A stretch of DNA of 64,000 bases, taken from the NCBI RefSeq assembly GCF_009930815.1, contig NZ_CP022222.1, forward strand, positions 6,924,501 to 6,988,500, written 5' to 3'. Every line of letters begins with the position of its first letter. Within the stretch, counting starts at the first letter, position 1. A model generated the notes under the pieces. It was not told the DNA's origin. It ran no database searches and was given only the letters and a program-made list of their open reading frames with translations. Positions 22,370 through 32,140 of the stretch are shown one piece after another. Origin of the DNA: Bradyrhizobium sp. CCBAU 051011 (GTDB lineage Bacteria; Pseudomonadota; Alphaproteobacteria; Rhizobiales; Xanthobacteraceae). Both the position numbers and the translations under genes were made by a program.

Positions 22370-24561
22370 CAGCAAAGCTCCCTCGCGCCGCGATGGGCGC
22401 GCAGCGCGTTCAAGATCACAAGCAGGGACGAGCCCGACATCGCGGCGGCGGCGACCAGCGGCGTGGCGAGGCCTGCGATGGCCAGTGGCACGGCAAGCAG
22501 GTTGTAGCCGGCGGCGAGCCACAGGTTCTGCCGCATCAGCAGCAGCGCCTTTTGCGAGAAGCCGATGGCCGCAACGACCGGCGCAAGGCGGTCGCCGAGG
22601 AACACCAGATCGGCGGTTGCCTGGCTCAAATGGGTCGCGCTGACCGGCGACATCGAGGCATGCGCAGCCGCCAGCGCCGGCGCGTCGTTCATGCCGTCGC
22701 CGACCATCAGGACCTTGACGCCTTGGCGTTTCAATTCCTCGATGCGGACAATCTTGTCCGCCGGCGTGACGCCCGCGCGCCATTCATGAACGCCGAGCTG
22801 TTCGGCGGCATGGCGCACCGCAGGTTCGCGGTCGCCCGACAGAATCTCGACTTCGATCCCGGCCCTGACGAGCGAGGCAATAGCGCCGGCCGCATCGGGG
22901 CGCAGGCGCTGCCTCACCGCAAAGACATGCCGCGTCTCGCCGTGACGGAAGGCGACGACGGAGGCCTCCGGATCGCGGTGCAGGATCTCGTTGGCGATCT
23001 GGTCCGCGCCGCAGAACGACGGCCGGCCCAACCGGACTTCGAGCCCGCGGACGAAACCGCGCACGCCCAGGCCGGCTACCTCCTCTACTCCGGCCAAGGG
23101 CGTCCTTGCGCCGGAGGCGCGGGCCACCGCGGCGGCGACGGGATGATGGCTGGCAAGGGCGAGCCGCCCGACGAGCTCGAATACATCTTGCGGCACGTCG
23201 ACCGCATTGGTGACGTCAAGCTCCGGCAAGGTCAGCGTGCCCGTCTTGTCGAACACGGCGCGATCGACGTCGGCCAGCCGCTCGATGGCATCGCCGGAAT
23301 TGAGCAGCACGCCGGTGCGGAACATGGCGCCCGAGACGACGGTCTGAACTGCCGGTATCGCCAGGCCCAGCGCACAGGGACAGGTGATGATGAGGACCGA
23401 GATAGCGGTAACGATAGCGTCGTGCCAGGTGGCGCCATAGGCCGCCCAGCCCAGCATGGTCAGCAGCGCCGCCGTATGCACCACAGGCGCATAGAGCCGC
23501 GAGGCGCGGTCGGCGAGCTGTACGTAGCGGGAGCGCGCCTGCACGGCATTGTCGAGCAGCCGGCTGATCTCCGCCAGCAGCGTGCCTTCGGACGCCGCCG
23601 ATACCCGCACCCGCAAGGCGCCCGACAGATTGAGCGTGCCGGCATAGACGGCCGTGCCCGGCCCAGCCTTCACGGGCAGAGTTTCTCCGGTGATCAGGCT
23701 CTGGTCGATCTTGGACTGTCCCTCGATCACAGAGCCGTCGACGGCCGAGCGCTCGCCCGGACGTAGCAGGACGATGTCGCCGGCCTGTACCGCGGCAATC
23801 GGCACGACGCTGATTTCATCGGCGCCGATGAATTTGGTCGCCGTTTCTCCCTTGAGTGCGGCGAGGTTTCCGGCGACCGCCCGCGTCTTGCGGCGCATGC
23901 TCTGGTCGAGGTAACGGCCGGCCAGCAGGAAGGCGAGCAGCATCAGCGCGGCATCGAAATAGGCATGCTCGGCGTGGTGGATCGTCTCCATCACCGACAT
24001 CGCGAGCGCCATCACGATGCCGATCGAGATCGGCACATCCATATTGGTGCGGCGCGCCCGCAAGGCGGTCCAGGCGGAGCGGAAGAACGGCTGCCCTGAA
24101 TAGGCCGCCGCGGGCAAGGCAATCAGCGCCGACAACCAGTGGAAGAAATCACGCTGTTCCGGGATCATGTCGGTGACATTGCCGGACCATACGGGGATCG
24201 ACAGCATCATGATGTTCATCGCGGCAAAGGCCGCGACTCCGAGGCAGCGCAGCAGAAAACTCGCCTGCTCGGTCTCGACAGCTTCGGCGCGGACAGGCTC
24301 GAACGGATAGGCCTTGTAGCCAAGCTCGGCCAGCCGGTCGATGAAGCGGGCCGGATCGAGCGTACCTTCCTTCCATTCCAGCGCCACGCGGCGGTCGGTC
24401 AGGTTGACGCGCGCCAGCGTGACGTTCGGCAGCGCGGAAAGACCGCGCTCGATCTTCGACATGCAGCCCGCGCAATTGACGCCCTCGACTGCCAGATCGA
24501 TATGCGACAGCCCCGAGCCGAGATGCCGGACATAATGTGAAAAGTCTCGCGTCGCCTGCAT
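22369..24561 (-). CDS. fixI: copper-transporting P-type ATPase FixI/CcoI
   Basis: A 730-residue inner-membrane P1B ATPase that delivers copper for cbb3 oxidase assembly. The N-terminal metal-binding domain has GVNCAGCMSKIE (near residue 30). Eight membrane helices are expected, with CPC in TCPCALGLAIP in the sixth. DKTGTLT holds the phosphorylated Asp, and GDGMNDAP is the hinge motif. The domain order and length fit FixI. It lies 14 bases after fixH and shares the fixG promoter with its FixK-type box. Confidence 0.95.
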   Translation of the reverse strand: MQATRDFSHYVRHLGSGLSHIDLAVEGVNCAGCMSKIERGLSALPNVTLARVNLTDRRVALEWKEGTLDPARFIDRLAELGYKAYPFEPVRAEAVETEQASFLLRCLGVAAFAAMNIMMLSIPVWSGNVTDMIPEQRDFFHWLSALIALPAAAYSGQPFFRSAWTALRARRTNMDVPISIGIVMALAMSVMETIHHAEHAYFDAALMLLAFLLAGRYLDQSMRRKTRAVAGNLAALKGETATKFIGADEISVVPIAAVQAGDIVLLRPGERSAVDGSVIEGQSKIDQSLITGETLPVKAGPGTAVYAGTLNLSGALRVRVSAASEGTLLAEISRLLDNAVQARSRYVQLADRASRLYAPVVHTAALLTMLGWAAYGATWHDAIVTAISVLIITCPCALGLAIPAVQTVVSGAMFRTGVLLNSGDAIERLADVDRAVFDKTGTLTLPELDVTNAVDVPQDVFELVGRLALASHHPVAAAVARASGARTPLAGVEEVAGLGVRGFVRGLEVRLGRPSFCGADQIANEILHRDPEASVVAFRHGETRHVFAVRQRLRPDAAGAIASLVRAGIEVEILSGDREPAVRHAAEQLGVHEWRAGVTPADKIVRIEELKRQGVKVLMVGDGMNDAPALAAAHASMSPVSATHLSQATADLVFLGDRLAPVVAAIGFSQKALLLMRQNLWLAAGYNLLAVPLAIAGLATPLVAAAAMSGSSLLVILNALRAHRGARELC

Positions 24562-24574
24562 TGATCGCGCCTTC

Positions 24575-25096
24575 CTAGTTCAACAACATGCGGTTTCTGG
24601 ACAGGAACATCCGCTGTCCCGACGCGACACCTTCAAGCACCAGATCCCACTGCCCCGGCGCAATGGTCTCCGCGCTTCCGCGATAGATGCCGGCGCTCAC
24701 TTCGGCGAGCATGACCTGCTGATCGGCGCGGCGATCGGTCGGCCGCTCGAACCGGCCGAGAAATGTAAGTCCGGGCATCGGCCGCCCGGAATTGTCGCGG
24801 GCCTCGACCTGTAGCGTCGCGCCGCCCTGCCCGCTGCGCTCGACATGGGCGTCGACCTTCCAGTTGCGCGCGCTCTGGGCATGGGCGGTAGCGATCTCCT
24901 TCTGATAGGCAAGGCTGGCAGCGTAGGCGCTGTCGACCTCGGTGCCCGGCAGGGTCTGGATCGCGAGCCGCATCATGAGGAGGTTGACCCCGATCACGAC
25001 GCCGAAGAACACCACCGTCATCACGAACACCATGCGCCCCGTGATCGGTCTCGGCGTCCATGCCCTGTTCATGTGAATGCTCCCCTCGGATTTCAT
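24575..25096 (-). CDS. fixH: FixH, cbb3 oxidase maturation protein
   Basis: A 173-residue membrane-anchored protein with one N-terminal helix (MVFVMTVVFFGVVIGVNLLM) and a periplasmic beta domain. FixH works with FixI in copper handling for cbb3 oxidase. The first ATG overlaps the fixG stop as ATGA; a second ATG eight codons later has a better ribosome site (GAGGGGAGC). Either start may be used. Confidence 0.9.
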   Translation of the reverse strand: MKSEGSIHMNRAWTPRPITGRMVFVMTVVFFGVVIGVNLLMMRLAIQTLPGTEVDSAYAASLAYQKEIATAHAQSARNWKVDAHVERSGQGGATLQVEARDNSGRPMPGLTFLGRFERPTDRRADQQVMLAEVSAGIYRGSAETIAPGQWDLVLEGVASGQRMFLSRNRMLLN

Positions 25097-26556
25097 GGCG
25101 ACACGAAATGGTCAGTCGCGGAGGCCACTTCGCCGAGCCCGATGTCGGTCACGCGGAAATTCACCGGAACGGATTTTCCGGGATTGCTCTCCGCAGGCGC
25201 TGTCACCAGCATCCGCAATTCCGTGGTGGTGTCGCGCGCTAGGATGATCATGGGCCGGTCCTGCGTCACGGAATCGGCTCCGATGACATGGAGCGTGGCG
25301 TTGACCGGGCCGTCGATATCAATCGCGATCACGCGGTCGAAGCCGCGCTTGTTCAATAGGCGCACGGTATAGGCGTTGCGGATCGATCCGTCGGAGAGTT
25401 TTACCGCGACTGGATTGCGGTCATGCAGCACGTTGATATCGAGCAGCGAGCGCGTCAGCAGCACATAGAGCATCACCGCGCCGACCGCAGCGATCAGGGC
25501 GGCGTAGGTGACGGTGCGCGGCCGGATGATCCGGTAGATCGGCGGCTTGCCTTCCTGCCGCCGATGGATGTTGATGTCGTTGTCGTAGCCGATCAGGCGG
25601 GTTTCCCGGCCGATCTTGGTCATCACGGTGTCGCAGGCATCGATGCAGAGGCCGCACTGGATGCAGTCGAGCTGCGGCCCGTTGCGGATGTCGATGCCGG
25701 TCGGGCACACGGCCACGCACTGATAGCAGTCGATGCAATCGCCGACTGGCTGACCGAGCGCGCGCAGTTCGTTCGCCTTCTTCAGCGATGTCCGCGCCTC
25801 GCCGCGATCGTATTTATAGGTGACGTTGAGCGCCCATTCATCGGTGAGCGCGGCCTGGATGCGTGGCCATGGGCACATGTAGACGCAGACCTGCTCGCGC
25901 ATGAAGCCGGCGAGCAAATAGGTCGTCGCGGTGAGAATGCCGATCCAGATATAGGCAATCATCGGCGCCTGGAAGGTGATGAGCTGCTTCACCAGTGTCG
26001 GCGCGTCGTTGAAGTAGAGCACCCAGGCGCCGCCGGTCCACCACGCGATCATCAGCCAGATCGAATGCTTCAGCAGGATCTCGGCAAAGCGCTCGAGCTT
26101 CATCGTGCCTTTGGCCGCATCCTTGCGCATGCGCTCGCGCCGGTCGCCTTCGATCATCCGCTCGATGGCATAGAATAAATCGGTCCACACCGTCTGCGGG
26201 CAGAGATAGCCGCACCAGATGCGGCCGCCGACAGCGTTCATCAGGAACAGCGTCAGGGCAGCTATGATCAACAGGCCGGTGAAGTAGTAGACTTCCTGCG
26301 GCCACAGCTCGATGAAGAAGAAATAGAAGCGGCTGTTCGGGAGATCGACCAGCACCGCCTGATCCGGGGCGCCGAGGCCCCTATTCCAGCGCACGAACGG
26401 CAGCAAGTAATAGACCCCGAGGCAGAACGCCATCAGTCCCCATTTGGTCCGGCGAAACGTTCCGGAAACGCTCTGCGGATAGACTTTTTTCTGCGCCGCA
26501 TAAAGCGGCGCGTCGTCGTCAAGCTGCAGGTCGGTCGGGCTCACGGATTTGTTCAT
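25093..26556 (-). CDS. fixG: FixG/CcoG, polyferredoxin for cbb3 maturation
   Basis: A 487-residue membrane protein. Five or so helices are spread over the N-terminal half, including YLCPQTVWTDLFYAIE. The two [4Fe-4S] sites are seen as CIDCYQCVAVCP and CIQCGLCIDACD. A C-terminal immunoglobulin-like FixG domain follows one more helix. CcoG reduces copper for delivery to the CuB site. It opens fixGHIS; a FixK-type box lies 62 bases before its ATG. Confidence 0.95.
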   Translation of the reverse strand: MNKSVSPTDLQLDDDAPLYAAQKKVYPQSVSGTFRRTKWGLMAFCLGVYYLLPFVRWNRGLGAPDQAVLVDLPNSRFYFFFIELWPQEVYYFTGLLIIAALTLFLMNAVGGRIWCGYLCPQTVWTDLFYAIERMIEGDRRERMRKDAAKGTMKLERFAEILLKHSIWLMIAWWTGGAWVLYFNDAPTLVKQLITFQAPMIAYIWIGILTATTYLLAGFMREQVCVYMCPWPRIQAALTDEWALNVTYKYDRGEARTSLKKANELRALGQPVGDCIDCYQCVAVCPTGIDIRNGPQLDCIQCGLCIDACDTVMTKIGRETRLIGYDNDINIHRRQEGKPPIYRIIRPRTVTYAALIAAVGAVMLYVLLTRSLLDINVLHDRNPVAVKLSDGSIRNAYTVRLLNKRGFDRVIAIDIDGPVNATLHVIGADSVTQDRPMIILARDTTTELRMLVTAPAESNPGKSVPVNFRVTDIGLGEVASATDHFVSP

Positions 26557-26611
26557 CGCCGGGTTGGTCTCGTCTCAGGCGTTCACTCTAGACCCAGCTC
26601 CATAGCCGCGT

Positions 26612-26625
26612 TTGATCCATCTCAA
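26612..26625. promoter_or_regulatory. FixK/FNR-type box before fixG
   Basis: TTGAT-CCAT-CTCAA matches TTGAT-N4-ATCAA at nine of ten positions. The centre is 62 bases before the fixG ATG, as for the box before fixN. It predicts microoxic induction of fixGHIS separate from fixNOQP. Confidence 0.75.
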
Positions 26626-26655
26626 ACAGAACGGCGACGCCGCATCACCCTGTCG

Positions 26656-27528
26656 CTATTTGCCTCCACCGAGCGAGTGGACGTAGACCGTCAGCGCCTT
26701 GATCGTGGAAGGATCGAGCCGGCCGACCCAGGCGGGCATGACGCCGGCGCGGCCGTTGCTGATGGTCTCCACCAGCGTCGCCTCGTCCGATCCGTACAGC
26801 CAGATCTTGTCGGTCAGATCGGGCGCGCCGAGTTCCTGATTTCCCTTGCCGTTATCGCCGTGGCAGGACGTGCAGTTTTCCGCAAAGATCTTCGCGCCGG
26901 CGGCCCGATCGTACCCCGGCGCCGTCGCCAGGCCGGACAACGACCGGACATAATTGGCGACGGTCACGATCTGGTCCTTCTTGAGAACGCCCTCCTTGCC
27001 GAACGCCAGCATCGCGCTCTCATGCGCCTTCGGATGCCCCGAGCGGGCGCCGAACTGGATCGTCTGCATGATCTGGTCGAGGCTGCCGCCCCACAGCCAT
27101 TCGTCGTCGTTTAGATTGGGATAGCCCTTGGCCCCCGCCCCGCCGCTGCCGTGGCAAGGCGCGCAATTGTCACCGAACACCGTCTTGCCGCGCGCGCGGG
27201 CGAGCGCCAGCAGCGCGGGATTCTTCTCGATCTCCTCCAGCGAGGCAGCGCCAAGCGCCACCATCTTGTCGCCGCGGATCTTTTCCAGATTGGCCAGCTC
27301 GGCGGCGACCTCAGCGCGGGTGGAATAATTCCATATCCCCGTCGTGTGGCCCCAGAGCAGCGGCCACGCCGGATACACGATCCAGTAGCCGACCGCCCAG
27401 AGAATGGTCAGGTAGAAGGTGATCAACCACCAGCGCGGCAACGGCGTGTTGAGCTCCTTGATGCCGTCCCACTCGTGACCGGTGGTGGTTCTTCCCGATA
27501 CATGATCGAGATCGCCGTGTTTCGTCAT
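26656..27528 (-). CDS. fixP: cbb3 oxidase dihaem subunit FixP/CcoP
   Basis: A 290-residue membrane-anchored cytochrome c. One helix (LITFYLTILWAVGYWIVYP) is followed by two haem domains, with CAPCH and CTSCH as attachment sites and Met ligands in the later loops. It passes electrons to the catalytic subunit FixN. Start MTKHGDLDHVSGRTT. It is the last gene of fixNOQP, eight bases after the fixQ stop. Confidence 0.96.
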   Translation of the reverse strand: MTKHGDLDHVSGRTTTGHEWDGIKELNTPLPRWWLITFYLTILWAVGYWIVYPAWPLLWGHTTGIWNYSTRAEVAAELANLEKIRGDKMVALGAASLEEIEKNPALLALARARGKTVFGDNCAPCHGSGGAGAKGYPNLNDDEWLWGGSLDQIMQTIQFGARSGHPKAHESAMLAFGKEGVLKKDQIVTVANYVRSLSGLATAPGYDRAAGAKIFAENCTSCHGDNGKGNQELGAPDLTDKIWLYGSDEATLVETISNGRAGVMPAWVGRLDPSTIKALTVYVHSLGGGK

Positions 27529-27535
27529 GATCGCA

Positions 27536-27700
27536 TTACTCCTCGCGCAAAGGCATTTTCGCCGCTTCGTCGAAAGCGGCCTGGTTGCGCGGCCAAAGCG
27601 CGTAGGTCAGGATGGCGATGAAGATTCCGACGAAGATCGGCGTCCAGAACGTCGTGACCAGGTCCGACGCCAGGTTATGGACCGTGAGGATTGCTTTCAT
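27536..27700 (-). CDS. fixQ: cbb3 oxidase small subunit FixQ/CcoQ
   Basis: A 54-residue single-span protein beginning MKAILTVHNLASDLVTTFWT, with the helix IFVGIFIAILTYALWP and the polar tail FDEAAKMPLREE. This is the CcoQ layout. It lies between fixO and fixP with short gaps. Confidence 0.92.
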   Translation of the reverse strand: MKAILTVHNLASDLVTTFWTPIFVGIFIAILTYALWPRNQAAFDEAAKMPLREE

Positions 27701-27712
27701 CGTTCTGCCTTC

Positions 27713-28447
27713 TCAGCGAAGATTTGCTTTTTCGTTGTAAAGTTTGAAGTCGACCAGCGTGCCGAGTATCTGTAAGTACGCGACCAGCGCATCCATTTCG
27801 GTCGGCGCGCCGCTCTTGCCGTCGAAATTGCGGGCAACCGCCTTCGGATAGCGCTTGGTGAAGGCATCCACGCCGGCATTGTCAGGATCGGCCTGTGCCT
27901 TGAGGTCGGCGATGGCATTGGCCACCTGGTCGTCCGAATAGGGCACGCCGACGGCGCGGTTGGTGCGCAGATGACCGGCCACGCTCGCCTCGTCGACTTC
28001 CGTCCGCGACAGGAAGGCGTAACCGGGCATCACCGACTGCGGCACGATCGCGCGCGGGTTGTTCAGATGCGTGACATGCCATTCGTCGGAATATTTGCCG
28101 CCGACACGCGCCAGATCGGGCCCGGTACGCTTGGATCCCCACTGGAACGGATGGTCATACATGCTCTCCGCCGCGAGCGAATAGTGGCCGTAGCGCTCGA
28201 CCTCGTCGCGCAGCGGGCGAACCATCTGCGAATGGCAGAGGTAGCAGCCTTCGCGGACATAAACGTTGCGCCCGGCGAGTTCGAGCGGCGTGTATGGCCT
28301 GACGCCGTCGACCTTCTCGATCGTGCTCTTGAGATAGAACAGCGGGGTGATCTCGACGAGACCGCCGATGGCGATCACCACCAGAATTCCCGCGACCAGG
28401 ACGATCGAGTTCTTTTCGAAGATTTGGTGCCGTGCCCAGAAAGACAT
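27713..28447 (-). CDS. fixO: cbb3 oxidase monohaem subunit FixO/CcoO
   Basis: A 244-residue membrane-anchored cytochrome c. The N-terminal helix is near residues 14-36 and the haem site CYLCH is at 68-72 with [11 protein letters not shown] after it, the CcoO signature. ATG 28447 ([12 protein letters not shown]) with GAGG upstream is preferred over ATG 28462. It follows fixN by 11 bases. Confidence 0.95.
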   Translation of the reverse strand: MSFWARHQIFEKNSIVLVAGILVVIAIGGLVEITPLFYLKSTIEKVDGVRPYTPLELAGRNVYVREGCYLCHSQMVRPLRDEVERYGHYSLAAESMYDHPFQWGSKRTGPDLARVGGKYSDEWHVTHLNNPRAIVPQSVMPGYAFLSRTEVDEASVAGHLRTNRAVGVPYSDDQVANAIADLKAQADPDNAGVDAFTKRYPKAVARNFDGKSGAPTEMDALVAYLQILGTLVDFKLYNEKANLR

Positions 28448-28458
28448 TGTTGCGCTCC

Positions 28459-30105
28459 TCATTCCGCCGGCTGAAGAGCGACGGGCGAATGCACTTCCGC
28501 TTCGCCAACCCGCACCGTCATCCAGAGATTATAGGCCATGATCAGCGATCCGATCAGGAACAGCCCACCGCCTGCGGCGCGGATGATGTAGAAGGGATGC
28601 ATCGCTTCCACGGTTTCGATGAAGGAATATTCGAGGAAGCCGAGCGAGGTGTAGGCGCGCCACATCAGGCCCTGCAGAATTCCCGACACCCACATCGCCG
28701 AGATGTAGAGCACGATGCCGATGGTCGCGGTCCAGAAGTGCCAGTTGACCAGCTTCAGGCTGTAGAGTCCCTTGCGATCCCATAGCCATGGAATCAGACA
28801 GTAGAGCGCACCAAAGGACACGAACCCGACCCAGCCCAGCGCACCGGAATGCACATGGCCGATGGTCCAGTCGGTGTAGTGGCTGAGCGAGTTGACGACC
28901 TTGATCGACATCATCGGCCCTTCGAAGGTCGACATGCCGTAGAAGGCGACCGACACGACCAGCATGCGCAATACGGGATCGGTGCGAAGCTTGTCCCAGG
29001 CGCCCGAGAGTGTCATCAGGCCGTTGATCATGCCGCCCCATGAGGGCATCCACAGCATGATCGAGAACGTCATGCCGAGCGTCTGCGCCCAGTCCGGCAG
29101 TGCCGTGTAGTGCAGATGGTGCGGACCGGCCCAGATGTAGAGGAAGATCAGCGACCAGAAATGGATGATCGACAACCGGTAGGAATAGACCGGCCGCTCG
29201 GCGCGCTTCGGAATGAAGTAGTACATGATGGCAAGGAAGCCGGCGGTCAGGAAGAAGCCGACGGCGTTATGCCCGTACCACCACTGGAACATGGCGTCCT
29301 GGACACCGGCCCAGGCAACGTAGGACTTCGAGCCGAATATCGACACCGGCAACGCGGGATTGTTGCCGAGATGCAGCACGGCGATAGTGACGATGAAAGC
29401 CAGATAGAACCAGTTGGCAACGAAGATATGCGGTTCTTTTCGCTTGATGATGGTCCCCAGAAAGACCAGCAGGTACACTACCCAGACGATCGTCAGCCAT
29501 AGATCCGCGTACCACTCCGGCTCGGCATACTCCTTGGACTGGGTCACGCCGAGCAGATATCCGGTGCCGGCGACAAGAATGAAGAAGTTGTAGCCGATGA
29601 CGACGAACCAGGGGGCCAGATCGCCCGCCAGGCGCACGCGGCAGGTCTTCTGCACGACATAGAGCGAGGACGCGATCAGCACGTTGCCGCCGAAGGCGAA
29701 GATGACGGCCGATGTATGCAGCGGTCGCAGGCGACCGAAGCTGGTCCATGGCAGATCGAAATTGAGCGAGGGCCACGCGAGCTGGGACGCGATCAATACC
29801 CCGACCGCAAACCCCGCGATGCCCCAGATCACCGACATCACGGCGGAGAACTTGATCGGGCCCATGTTGTAATTGGGCCGGCCGTTGATTTCCTGCGGCG
29901 GCAGCGACGGGCGGGCAAAGTACCGGTTGACGATCGCAATGACCGCCCAAAGGCTTGCGGCGGACGACAGCGCGGCATGGAATGCAAACGCCGTATCCTG
30001 CGCCATGGCCATGGCGAGCAGGCACAAAAATGCCATGAGCGAAAAGACCAGCACCAGACCGGCCTCGCCGTGTGTCATCGATTTTGCGGTTGAAGACTGG
30101 GTCAT
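28459..30105 (-). CDS. fixN: cbb3 oxidase catalytic subunit FixN/CcoN
   Basis: A 548-residue, 12-helix haem-copper oxidase subunit for respiration at low oxygen. Ligand histidines are visible: [15 protein letters not shown] (low-spin haem), [13 protein letters not shown] (CuB), [14 protein letters not shown] (CuB pair), and [11 protein letters not shown] (both haems). Start [17 protein letters not shown] FixK-type box lies 67 bases upstream. First gene of fixNOQP. Confidence 0.97.
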   Translation of the reverse strand: MTQSSTAKSMTHGEAGLVLVFSLMAFLCLLAMAMAQDTAFAFHAALSSAASLWAVIAIVNRYFARPSLPPQEINGRPNYNMGPIKFSAVMSVIWGIAGFAVGVLIASQLAWPSLNFDLPWTSFGRLRPLHTSAVIFAFGGNVLIASSLYVVQKTCRVRLAGDLAPWFVVIGYNFFILVAGTGYLLGVTQSKEYAEPEWYADLWLTIVWVVYLLVFLGTIIKRKEPHIFVANWFYLAFIVTIAVLHLGNNPALPVSIFGSKSYVAWAGVQDAMFQWWYGHNAVGFFLTAGFLAIMYYFIPKRAERPVYSYRLSIIHFWSLIFLYIWAGPHHLHYTALPDWAQTLGMTFSIMLWMPSWGGMINGLMTLSGAWDKLRTDPVLRMLVVSVAFYGMSTFEGPMMSIKVVNSLSHYTDWTIGHVHSGALGWVGFVSFGALYCLIPWLWDRKGLYSLKLVNWHFWTATIGIVLYISAMWVSGILQGLMWRAYTSLGFLEYSFIETVEAMHPFYIIRAAGGGLFLIGSLIMAYNLWMTVRVGEAEVHSPVALQPAE

Positions 30106-30165
30106 GAGCTAGCTTCTCTTCTGCGGATGCCTGACCTCACTGATCACAGCCTCGCGAGCGGGAAA

Positions 30166-30179
30166 TTGATCGAGGTCAA
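30166..30179. promoter_or_regulatory. FixK/FNR-type box before fixN
   Basis: TTGAT-CGAG-GTCAA, nine of ten matches to TTGAT-N4-ATCAA. Its centre is 67 bases before the fixN ATG, which suits activation from about -41. Confidence 0.8.
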
Positions 30180-30581
30180 TCTTCTTGCGGTTTTGCGCAG
30201 TTTGTTGCTGATAGAGCTGGGCTGCGAGGATTCAGCAGCAACACGGGCCAATCGGCAGGCAAGCCTGCGTTGCCTTGGCACGTTTCAAAGGAACGTCGGC
30301 CCTGCTCACGGGCTCCTTCGCGAGGGAAGCAGCGCGTTCGGTCGACCCGTAAGCTTCCAGATGCGGGAGATCGGCATCCCGGACCGTCCGCTTGAATTCC
30401 GCGCGAGCGATGCGTTTGCTGAACTTGGTGATCATCGCGCGCCACCGGCGGCCCATGGCGGCAGCCAACCTTCCCGTATCGGCGGTCATGATTGTCACGA
30501 CGAGACCTCGATGATCATGCGCGACCAGACCGCAGCCTGGCTGTGTCGCGCCCTGTCGGCGCGGGGTGACGATCAGCGCGA
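30180..30581. other. gap upstream of the fixN box
   Basis: Open frames exist on both strands here (for example leftward to 30232 and rightward to 30741), but none has a domain, a ribosome site or convincing composition. I leave it without a gene. Confidence 0.45.
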
Positions 30582-30722
30582 TCAGAACGCACGGCGCTTG
30601 GCGGCGGAGGGACTGGCCAATTGTTTCGGGCGGGTTTGCAGGTCGCCCCAGAACAGCACCCCGGCAAACACCACGAACATCGTGACGACGAAGACGGTAA
30701 CGAGCAACGAATCGGTCGGCAT
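30582..30722 (-). CDS. 46-residue membrane protein with its own FixK-type box
   Basis: Begins MPTDSLLVTVFVVTMFVVFA and has one helix, then GDLQTRP and a basic tail ending AAKRRAF. GGGGAGA sits before the ATG. The box at 30777-30790 lies 61 bases upstream. Placed before fixNOQP on the same strand, it is probably a microoxic small membrane protein. It resembles CcoQ/CcoS-sized proteins but belongs to neither. Confidence 0.7.
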   Translation of the reverse strand: MPTDSLLVTVFVVTMFVVFAGVLFWGDLQTRPKQLASPSAAKRRAF

Positions 30723-30776
30723 GCGGTTGATCTCCCCGTGATGGAGGCAGCATGCACGCGGGCTTCGATCGGGGCT

Positions 30777-30790
30777 TTGACCAAGATCAA
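30777..30790. promoter_or_regulatory. FixK/FNR-type box before the 46-residue gene
   Basis: TTGAC-CAAG-ATCAA, nine of ten matches. Its centre is about 61 bases before ATG 30722 on the minus strand, the same spacing as for fixG. Confidence 0.75.
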
Positions 30791-30816
30791 ATGCAACGCG
30801 ACTTCCGCGGGATTTC

Positions 30817-31548
30817 TCATGCCGCAGCCATGGCGACAGCCCGGCCCGGGTCCAGCAGGCGGACACCACCCGCGACGATGATGAGCATCTTCTCGCGCTC
30901 GAACCGGGTCAGCGTCCGGCTCACGGTTTCGATCGTCAGCCCGAGATAATCCGCGATATCCTGCCGGCTCATCGGCAGCGTAATGGTCTGCCGTTCGTCG
31001 CCGATGTGGGCCAGACGCTTTCGCCAGCCGACAAGGAAGGACGCAACTTTCTCCTCCGCAGTGCGGCGGCCCAACAGCAACATCTGCTCCTGCGCCAGCA
31101 TCAGTTCCCGCGCCGCGAACGCGTTGATCCGGATCAGGAAGTGCGGCCTCTGCTCGATGAAATGCGTGAACGTTTCCCTGGAGAAGCGGCACACTGTGAT
31201 GGAATCGACTGCATCCGCCGAGAAACTGTAGCGATCGGACGGCGCCATGCCGAGAAAGTCGCCCGGCAGCGCAAAGCCGACGACCTGACGCCGCCCATCC
31301 GGCAGCAGCTTGTACAGACGCGCGACACCCGCCGCCACATTGTGGACCGAATGCGCGAGCTGACCCGCCGTGAACAGCGCTTCATTGGGAGCGAGATGAA
31401 CGTGGCGGGCGATCCGCTCGAACTCGGCAAGGTCGGCCTGGTCAAGCGCGCCGCAGATGCTGAGCGAGCGCACGGTACAGGCTGAGCAGCGGCCGAAACT
31501 TGCCCGATTTGGAGAGATGGTTCGTATCATTTGCCGCTGTCCGTTCAA
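30817..31548 (-). CDS. Fnr-like oxygen-responsive transcription regulator
   Basis: A 243-residue Crp/Fnr protein of the FnrN/AadR/FixK1 group. The N-terminal Cys at 21, 24 and 32 (CSACTVRSLSIC) and a fourth in ITVCRFSRETF suggest an oxygen-labile [4Fe-4S] cluster. A cyclic-nucleotide-type beta roll follows, then the helix-turn-helix MSRQDIADYLGLTIETVSRT, whose E-SR contacts suit TTGAT-type boxes. ATG 31548 is used; Met7 is an alternative. It may auto-regulate through the 31632 box. Confidence 0.88.
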   Translation of the reverse strand: MNGQRQMIRTISPNRASFGRCSACTVRSLSICGALDQADLAEFERIARHVHLAPNEALFTAGQLAHSVHNVAAGVARLYKLLPDGRRQVVGFALPGDFLGMAPSDRYSFSADAVDSITVCRFSRETFTHFIEQRPHFLIRINAFAARELMLAQEQMLLLGRRTAEEKVASFLVGWRKRLAHIGDERQTITLPMSRQDIADYLGLTIETVSRTLTRFEREKMLIIVAGGVRLLDPGRAVAMAAA

Positions 31549-31631
31549 GCGCCGGATTGACGTCCCTGTCCGTGGCCGCCCCTCAACAACCAGGAGATAT
31601 AGTTCATTGCAGTGAATCCAGCATGGGCTGG

Positions 31632-31645
31632 TTGATCCAGGTCAA
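31632..31645. promoter_or_regulatory. FixK/FNR-type box between the fnr-like and cytochrome c genes
   Basis: TTGAT-CCAG-GTCAA, nine of ten matches. It lies 77 bases before the cytochrome c ATG and 90 before the divergent fnr-like ATG, so it may serve either or both. Confidence 0.75.
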
Positions 31646-31715
31646 ATTCGCCGACGATTAAACCCTCACAATAGCAACCGGCTGGAGAATCCATTCGCCA
31701 CGAGTTGGAGCTGCG

Positions 31716-32033
31716 ATGATCAGACGAATCCTGATGCCACTGGCGTTCACGTTGATCTCGTTGGTGCCGGCAGCGGCTGCTTCGCCTCAGGAGCAGCGCG
31801 GCAAGACCTACGCGCTGAACAATTGCGCGCGCTGCCATTCGATCGACAAGGTTTCGCCAAGCCCGCTGAAGATCGCGCCGCCATTCCGGACGCTACACAA
31901 GCGCTATCCGATCGAGACCATTGCAGAGGCGCTGGCGGAGGGTATCTCTACCGGCCATCCCACCATGCCGGCGTTCCAGCTCGACCCGGACCAGATCGGC
32001 GACCTGTTGGCGTATCTGAAGACGCTCGAATAA
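31716..32033 (+). CDS. small class I cytochrome c
   Basis: A 105-residue periplasmic cytochrome. A signal peptide (MIRRILMPLAFTLISLVPAAA) precedes the haem site CARCH; the Met ligand is in HPTMPAFQL. It is probably an electron carrier for low-oxygen respiration, given the FixK-type box upstream and cbb3 genes nearby. The Usp gene follows after 107 bases. Confidence 0.9.
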   Translation: MIRRILMPLAFTLISLVPAAAASPQEQRGKTYALNNCARCHSIDKVSPSPLKIAPPFRTLHKRYPIETIAEALAEGISTGHPTMPAFQLDPDQIGDLLAYLKTLE

Positions 32034-32140
32034 CAGCGCGGGTCATACTCCGCACAAGTCCGCGAGCGCAGCTCATTGCGATGGATCAACTCTCGCAAAC
32101 CGGCAGAGCGCTAGGTTGCGCCTCGGAAAAGGAGAGCCCC

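Noticed and set aside
22336..23766. 476-codon rightward frame across fixI
   Set aside because: Antisense shadow of fixI, with Arg/Gly/Ala-rich composition and no domain.
30232..30753. Leftward 173-codon frame between the 46-residue gene and fixN
   Set aside because: It covers the better-supported 46-residue gene in another frame and has no domain or ribosome site.
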